This document shows positions 5,392 to 9,083 of a stretch of 9,083 nt of DNA, piece after piece. Every line of letters starts with the position of its first letter. Position 1 is the first letter of the stretch. The position numbers and the translations under genes are program-made. The notes under the pieces were generated by a model. That model was given only the letters and a program-made list of their open reading frames with translations. It had not been told where the DNA came from and did no database searches. Origin of the DNA: Peptococcaceae bacterium (GTDB lineage Bacteria > Bacillota > Peptococcia > Peptococcales > Peptococcaceae); assembly GCA_900759105.1 (NCBI GenBank), contig CAAETY010000119.1, positions 1 to 9,083 on the forward strand, in the 5' to 3' direction.

Positions 5392-5634
5392 TTAGCGAAC
5401 ACCAGCTTTTTTGAGCAAGCTGCGTACGGTATCGGAAGGTTGAGCACCAGTGTTGATCCACTTTTGAGCAGCTTCAACGTCAACCTTAATTTCAGCAGGG
5501 TTTACGTTAGGGTTGTAGTAACCGATTTCTTCGATGCAACGACCATCTCTTGGAGCACGGCTATCTGCAACAACGATACGATAGAAAGGTTTCTTCTTAG
5601 CACCCATTCTTCTTAATCTGATTTTAGTTGCCAT
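5392..5634 (-). CDS. rpsP: Ribosomal protein bS16
   Basis: This is a structural protein of the 30S subunit, needed early in assembly of the 5' domain of 16S rRNA. It has 80 residues and opens with the bS16 signature MATKIRLRRMGAKKKPFYRI, followed by VADSRAPRDGRCIEEIGYYNP and the C-terminal WI..GAQPSDTVRSLLKKAG. Length and motifs fit the family fully. A very strong ribosome binding site, AAGGAGGTG, precedes the ATG, although the gap of about 12 bases is longer than usual. It lies 29 bases after ffh in the conserved order ffh-rpsP-khpA. Confidence 0.99.
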   Translation of the reverse strand: MATKIRLRRMGAKKKPFYRIVVADSRAPRDGRCIEEIGYYNPNVNPAEIKVDVEAAQKWINTGAQPSDTVRSLLKKAGVR

Positions 5635-5663
5635 TCTAAAAATACACCTCCTTCAATTAATCT

Positions 5664-7013
5664 TTACTTTAGTCCAAAAAACGGCATACGGGCTTTTTTT
5701 CCGCCCTTTCCACTTGCCATTGCACTAAACTGTTTCATAAATGCTTGTGATTGTTCAAATTGCTTGAGCAACCTGTTTACATCCTGCACCTTCAATCCGC
5801 AACCGGCCGCAATGCGCTTTCTACGATTGCCATTGATGATTTTAGGATTTTGACGTTCTGCCGGTGTCATAGACAAGATAATCGCACGCGTGTGATCCAT
5901 ATCTTTGGCATCGAGCTTAACGTTCTTTAACATTTTTTTGCTAACACCCGGAATCATTGAAAGCATAGACTCAATATCGCCCATTCCTTGCATTTGATCC
6001 ATTTGATTCAAATAATCTTCCAAGGTGAAAGTTGCTGTTTTAATTTTTTCTGAAAGCTCAGCAGCTTGCTTTTGATCAAACTCTGCTTCAGCCTTTTCAA
6101 TCAAGGTGAGAATATCACCCATTCCAAGAATACGAGAGGCCATGCGGTCCGGATGGAATGGCTCGAGAGCATCGAGTTTTTCACCCATCCCAGTGAACTT
6201 GATTGGTTTGCCTGTCACGCTCTTTACAGAGAGTGCTGCACCGCCTCGGGTATCACCATCTAATTTGGTAAGTACAACACCTGTAATATCAAGATTATCA
6301 TTAAAGTGTTCTGCCACATTAACAGCATCCTGACCGGTCATTGCATCGACCACCAAGAGAATTTCATGTGGTTGCACCGCTTCTTTAATAGAAACCAATT
6401 CATTCATCAATACTTCATCGATGTGTAAACGGCCTGCAGTGTCCAATATAACCACATCATTGCCATGTGCTTTTGCATGTTCAACAGCATGTGTGGCAAT
6501 ATCAACCGGTGATACGTCAGTACCTTCTTCATAAACCGGAATATCAAGCTGTTTGCCCAATACCATCAACTGTTGTACTGCCGCTGGACGATAAACGTCA
6601 CAAGCAGTAAGCAGTGGACGCTTATGCATTTTATCTTTGAGATAACGTGCAAGCTTCCCGGTGGAAGTGGTTTTCCCTGACCCTTGTAAACCAACCATCA
6701 TAATGATTGTTGGTGGCTTGGAACTGATTGTAATCTTCTTTGCTTCGCCACCCATTAATTGGGTAAGTTCATCATGAACAATTTTCACAACCTGTTGACC
6801 AGGTGTCAAGCTTTCCATGACATCTGCACCCATGGCGCGGTCCTTGATATTTGCTACAAAGCTTTTTACAACCTTGTAGTTAACATCCGCTTCAAGAAGA
6901 GCGACTCTGACTTCACGAAGCACGTCCTTGATATCTTGCTCGCTGAGTTTGCCTTTTCCTTTAATCTTAGAAAAAACATCCTGCAGTCTTTCACTTAATC
7001 CATCAAGTGCCAC
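5664..7013 (-). CDS. ffh: Signal recognition particle GTPase Ffh (SRP54)
   Basis: Ffh binds SRP RNA and signal sequences on ribosomes and, with FtsY, delivers nascent membrane proteins to the Sec translocon. With the start chosen here it has 449 residues. The N domain covers 1-95. The G domain has GLQGSGKTT (108-116), DVYRPAA (about 139-145), DTAGR (191-195), TKLD (249-252) and GMGE (275-278). The methionine-rich M domain (about 325-430) holds MIPG, the RNA-binding region MTPAERQNPKIIN and RR.RIA.GCG. I take GTG at 7013 as start because it gives the family's usual beginning (MALDGLSERLQ) and lies 10 bases after AAGG. A TTG at 7019 would add two residues and overlap the ylxM stop. The tail ends KKARMPFFGLK. 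Confidence 0.97.
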   Translation of the reverse strand: MALDGLSERLQDVFSKIKGKGKLSEQDIKDVLREVRVALLEADVNYKVVKSFVANIKDRAMGADVMESLTPGQQVVKIVHDELTQLMGGEAKKITISSKPPTIIMMVGLQGSGKTTSTGKLARYLKDKMHKRPLLTACDVYRPAAVQQLMVLGKQLDIPVYEEGTDVSPVDIATHAVEHAKAHGNDVVILDTAGRLHIDEVLMNELVSIKEAVQPHEILLVVDAMTGQDAVNVAEHFNDNLDITGVVLTKLDGDTRGGAALSVKSVTGKPIKFTGMGEKLDALEPFHPDRMASRILGMGDILTLIEKAEAEFDQKQAAELSEKIKTATFTLEDYLNQMDQMQGMGDIESMLSMIPGVSKKMLKNVKLDAKDMDHTRAIILSMTPAERQNPKIINGNRRKRIAAGCGLKVQDVNRLLKQFEQSQAFMKQFSAMASGKGGKKARMPFFGLK

Positions 7014-7015
7014 TA

Positions 7016-7378
7016 TCAATCAGCCTTTCTGGTAGTCTTGAGATGGTCCAAAAGCACTGTATAATCCTCTTTTGACCATTCTCCTGTTATCATACTTGCT
7101 TCAATCTTCCCAATGGCTTCATCCAATACCCTATCAACTGCGTTGGCTCTTTCATAAAGTCCAAGAGAGGATTCATAGCTTTCCAATGCTTCTTCGCATC
7201 GATTAATGCTGTTGTGAACGGCCTGTCGACTTACTCCCATAATATCGGAGATTTCAGCCAATGACAGGTCTTCGTTAAAATAGTAATTGAATAACATCTT
7301 TTGCTTGTCTGTCAGCAGATTGCTGTAGCAGTCAAACAAACAAATCATTCTGTTTCTACTGTTAATCGATAACGACAT
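7016..7378 (-). CDS. ylxM: YlxM family helix-turn-helix protein (SRP-associated)
   Basis: This is a 120-residue protein made mainly of a sigma-70 region 4-like helix-turn-helix: LTDKQKMLFNYYFNEDLSLAEISDIMGVSRQAVHNSINRCEEAL spans about residues 22-65, with the turn at DIMGVSRQAVHN. In Bacillota ylxM almost always precedes ffh, and a streptococcal homologue interacts with SRP components; a DNA-binding role is suggested by the fold only. The start is the ATG at 7378 (MSLSINSRNRM), preceded by GAAGGTG at a good distance. A TTG at 7396 would add six residues but has no clear ribosome binding site. The stop lies 2 bases before the ffh GTG, which indicates coupled translation. First gene of the operon, about 35 bases after its expected transcription start. 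Confidence 0.93.
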   Translation of the reverse strand: MSLSINSRNRMICLFDCYSNLLTDKQKMLFNYYFNEDLSLAEISDIMGVSRQAVHNSINRCEEALESYESSLGLYERANAVDRVLDEAIGKIEASMITGEWSKEDYTVLLDHLKTTRKAD

Positions 7379-7419
7379 TTGAGCACCTTCTGTCAACTCT
7401 TTTTCCTTGACACTCCAAT

Positions 7420-7448
7420 ACTATACTCATTTCAACGCGCCTTGTCAA
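7420..7448 (-). promoter_or_regulatory. Promoter of the ylxM-ffh-trmD operon
   Basis: On the minus strand, TTGACA (7443-7448), a 17-base spacer and TATAGT (7420-7425). The expected start is near 7413. The -35 box and half of the spacer lie inside the last codons of the dUTPase gene, so the two transcription units overlap. No terminator follows dut, so read-through from dut into ylxM is also likely. Confidence 0.85.
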
Positions 7449-7953
7449 GCGTTTTTTTATCAGTACTACCAAATCCGCCAATTCTTTTTTCAGAAGCAGC
7501 ATCATCGTCGGTTGTATAATATGGAAGAAAAATGCCTTGGGCAAATGCTGTACCTTTTTTAACCTCCAGCATCGCACCGGCACGGTGGTCGTTAAAAAGC
7601 GCCACCATAATATGCCCTTCGTTTTTCGCTTCATAATAATCGGCGTCAATGACACCGATGGTATTCATCAGCTGCAGCTTGTAACGCATCCCTTGCCCAC
7701 TGCGTGGCATCATTAAAAGCACCACACCGTACGGCATCTGCGCGCGAATTCCTGTTAAGATAGTAATGCTTTCGCCAGGCTTTAGCGTAAAATCATATGG
7801 TGCAATAAAATCATACCCCGCCGAACCTATAGTAGAACGTTTTGGCAGTTCAATTCCTTCATATACCAACTCCGGCTCTTCAGTGCGATGGGCATGTTTG
7901 CTTTGCCAATCTGTGCAATATTGTTCTATCGATACTTTTTCAAATGCTATCAT
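7432..7953 (-). CDS. dut: dUTP diphosphatase (dUTPase)
   Basis: This enzyme hydrolyses dUTP to dUMP and pyrophosphate, supplying dTMP precursor and keeping uracil out of DNA. It is a trimeric all-beta dUTPase of 173 residues. The five family motifs are visible: PKRSTIGSAGYDF (about 37-49), PRSGQGMRYKL (about 84-94), NTIGVIDADYYE (about 97-108), GTAFAQGIF (about 134-142) and KRIGGFGST (about 156-164). It is somewhat longer than classic 145-residue enzymes because of an N-terminal extension (FEKVSIEQYCTDW) and an insert after motif III, as in several clostridial and phage forms. The start is ATG 7953, with GAAAGGTG 13 bases upstream. The ORF could be read from TTG 8025, but that codon lies in the promoter -35 box. 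No terminator separates it from ylxM. Confidence 0.9.
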   Translation of the reverse strand: MIAFEKVSIEQYCTDWQSKHAHRTEEPELVYEGIELPKRSTIGSAGYDFIAPYDFTLKPGESITILTGIRAQMPYGVVLLMMPRSGQGMRYKLQLMNTIGVIDADYYEAKNEGHIMVALFNDHRAGAMLEVKKGTAFAQGIFLPYYTTDDDAASEKRIGGFGSTDKKTLDKAR

Positions 7954-7995
7954 AAATAATTTGTCACACCTTTCGTGAGATAAATCTTGGTCATC

Positions 7996-8025
7996 ATTAT
8001 ATAGAAAGATTTTTAGTCGCGTCAA
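7996..8025 (-). promoter_or_regulatory. Promoter of dut
   Basis: On the minus strand, TTGACG (8020-8025), an 18-base spacer and a perfect TATAAT (7996-8001). The expected start is near 7989, giving a leader of about 36 bases to the ATG at 7953. This location rules out translation from the longer ORF start at 8025. Confidence 0.8.
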
Positions 8026-8195
8026 TTAAATGCATCAAAGAAACAACACATCTTTGTATTTAGCATCACAATAAAATATCGCCTTTATGTTAAGCAATAC
8101 ATAGTCGACGGTTTAGGCACTTGACCAGCAGAAACAAAAAGAATAAAATGTGTAGTTGGACGGACTTGATACTGTTAAAACGTAAGCGGTTGTAT

Positions 8196-8201
8196 TATAA
8201 T
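8196..8201 (+). promoter_or_regulatory. Likely -10 box of the yebC promoter
   Basis: A perfect TATAAT on the plus strand, 37 bases before the yebC start codon. No good -35 box lies at 16-18 bases: CTGTTA or TGTTAA are weak matches, and TTGATA at 8166-8171 is 24 bases away, too far. The promoter may need an activator or use the preceding TTGTAT context. Confidence 0.5.
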
Positions 8202-8238
8202 AAACTGAACGTATAAATCAAATGAAGGAGAGATATGA

Positions 8239-8952
8239 ATGGGTCGTATTCATAACATTGAAGGCAAAAAGAATAAAATGGACAGCTTGCGCTCCAGCGC
8301 ATTCACCAAACACGCTCGTAACATCACTGTTGCAGCTCGTATGGGTGGTGGCGATCCAGCTTACAACGCTACTTTAAAGCTTGCTATTGATAAAGCAAAG
8401 GCAGACAATATGCCTAACGATAACATTAATCGCGCAATCAAAAAAGGGATTGGTGCGACTGATGGTGAAAACTACGAACACATCACTTATGAAGGATATG
8501 GCCCAAGCGGTGTTGCGCTCATCATTGAATGCTTAACCGACAACAAAAACCGCACCGCCGGTAATGTTCGCCACTACTTAGATAAATTTGGTGGTAACCT
8601 TGGAACTGCTGGTTGCGTAAGCTTTATGTTCGAACGCAAGGGGGCACTCGCAATCGATAAAGAAGCTTGCCCTATGAGCGAAGATGAATTGATGGAATTG
8701 GCGCTTGAAGCCGGTGCCGAAGATTTTGCTTCTGAAGACACACACTATGAAATCATCACCACTCCTGATGACTATGCTAGTGTTCGTGAAGCCATCGAAG
8801 CAAACAATATTCCTTTGATTTCCGGTGAAATCACTATGCTTCCAGCAAATTACACCGAAGTACCTGAAGAACATCAAAAAGCAATGCAAAAGCTTCTTGA
8901 TGCTTTGGAAGCTGATGACGACATCCAAAACGTTTACAGCAACATGCAATAA
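8239..8952 (+). CDS. yebC: YebC/PmpR/TACO1 family protein
   Basis: This is a 237-residue protein with the full three-domain YebC fold. The signature regions are FTKHARNITVAARMGGGDPAYN (22-43), DKAKADNMPNDNINRAIKKG (about 50-69), YEGYGPSGVALIIECLTDN (about 84-102), RTAGNVRHYLDKFGGNLGTAGCVSFMF (about 104-130) and the C-terminal ALEADDDIQNVYSN (about 222-235). The beginning, MGRIHNIEGKKNKMD, differs from the commoner MAGHSKWANIKHRK type and resembles the YeeN-like or clostridial branch. Family members were long described as transcription regulators; newer work links several to easing ribosome stalling at proline-rich stretches, so the role here is open. GGAG lies 8 bases before the ATG. It is transcribed away from dut and is monocistronic, with its own terminator. 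Confidence 0.95.
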   Translation: MGRIHNIEGKKNKMDSLRSSAFTKHARNITVAARMGGGDPAYNATLKLAIDKAKADNMPNDNINRAIKKGIGATDGENYEHITYEGYGPSGVALIIECLTDNKNRTAGNVRHYLDKFGGNLGTAGCVSFMFERKGALAIDKEACPMSEDELMELALEAGAEDFASEDTHYEIITTPDDYASVREAIEANNIPLISGEITMLPANYTEVPEEHQKAMQKLLDALEADDDIQNVYSNMQ

Positions 8953-8961
8953 TCGCCTTTT

Positions 8962-8987
8962 AAACCACAACTTGGGTTGTGGTTTTT
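8962..8987 (+). terminator. Terminator of yebC
   Basis: AAACCACAAC (8962-8971) pairs perfectly with GTTGTGGTTT (8976-8985) around a 4-base loop, and the stem runs into a T-rich end (TTTTTATT). It begins 10 bases after the yebC stop codon. Confidence 0.93.
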
Positions 8988-8992
8988 ATTGT

Positions 8993-9026
8993 AGGGTCGT
9001 GACCCTGTTGAGCGCGCGAGAGCGCG
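8993..9026. repeat. Two adjacent short palindromes of unknown role
   Basis: AGGGTC-GT-GACCCT (8993-9006) is a 14-base near-palindrome. It is followed by CGCGC-GAGA-GCGCG (9013-9026), a GC-rich stem closed by a GNRA-type tetraloop on the plus strand. Neither has a T-run, so they are not intrinsic terminators. Their GC content is far above the surrounding sequence. Confidence 0.6.
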
Positions 9027-9032
9027 TGAAAC

Positions 9033-9057
9033 AAAAAACCACCCGCTATGCGGGTGG
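9033..9057 (-). terminator. Terminator of a minus-strand gene beyond the right edge
   Basis: CCACCCGC (9039-9046) pairs perfectly with GCGGGTGG (9050-9057) around a 3-base loop. On the minus strand it is followed by TTTTTT (9038-9033). It would end a gene converging on yebC from outside the window. The hairpin could instead be the end of a small mobile element. Confidence 0.7.
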
Positions 9058-9083
9058 AGTCAAAGCGTTAAACGCAAAAACGC

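Noticed and set aside
7362..7655. 97-residue minus-strand ORF overlapping dut
   Set aside because: It is a different frame of the dUTPase gene and its promoter region, with no ribosome binding site or recognisable motif.
1..9083. CRISPR array, prophage, integrase or defence system
   Set aside because: No regularly spaced repeats, Cas, recombinase, nuclease or helicase genes are visible; nearly all coding sequence is housekeeping.

Overview
The window looks like ordinary chromosome from a low-GC Gram-positive-lineage bacterium (Bacillota). The main evidence is the gene order ylxM-ffh-rpsP-khpA-ylqD-rimM-trmD; ylqD in this position is a Bacillota marker. Strong AGGAGG-type ribosome binding sites, consensus TTGACA/TATAAT promoters with 17-base spacers and intrinsic terminators after nearly every unit agree with this. 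The exported amidase with paired copper-amine-oxidase-N-like repeats and the 'MGRI...' type of YebC would suit the class Negativicutes or a Clostridia relative, but this is an impression from protein style, not proof.

Layout from left to right. Bases 1-160 hold the start of a minus-strand tRNA cluster: a tRNA cut by the window edge, tRNA-Val(TAC) and its promoter. Bases 161-495 have no protein gene; they contain a second likely promoter, a truncated tRNA-Ala(TGC)-like fragment and a long terminator hairpin. Bases 496-779 encode two tiny overlapping minus-strand ORFs of unknown function. Next come tRNA-Glu(TTC), with a perfect consensus promoter and its own terminator; a secreted N-acetylmuramoyl-L-alanine amidase; and a cold-shock protein with a 133-base structured leader.

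Bases 3323-7378 are a long minus-strand operon for translation and protein targeting: ylxM, ffh (SRP GTPase), rpsP (bS16), khpA (KH RNA-binding protein), ylqD, rimM (30S maturation) and trmD (tRNA m1G37 methyltransferase). It is driven by a TTGACA-N17-TATAGT promoter that overlaps the end of the upstream dUTPase gene. A complete intrinsic terminator sits inside this operon between khpA and ylqD, which should lower expression of ylqD-rimM-trmD relative to rpsP.

The dUTPase gene (minus) and a YebC-family gene (plus) are divergent around a 285-base intergenic region with a promoter on each side. YebC ends at a terminator. The last 90 bases hold three further hairpins, one of which is a minus-strand terminator for a gene outside the window.

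Most of the window is conserved housekeeping sequence. The least explained part is 94-830: the tRNA-Ala fragment and the two orphan mini-genes between intact tRNA loci. I did not find convincing evidence for a new defence, mobile or catalytic system.
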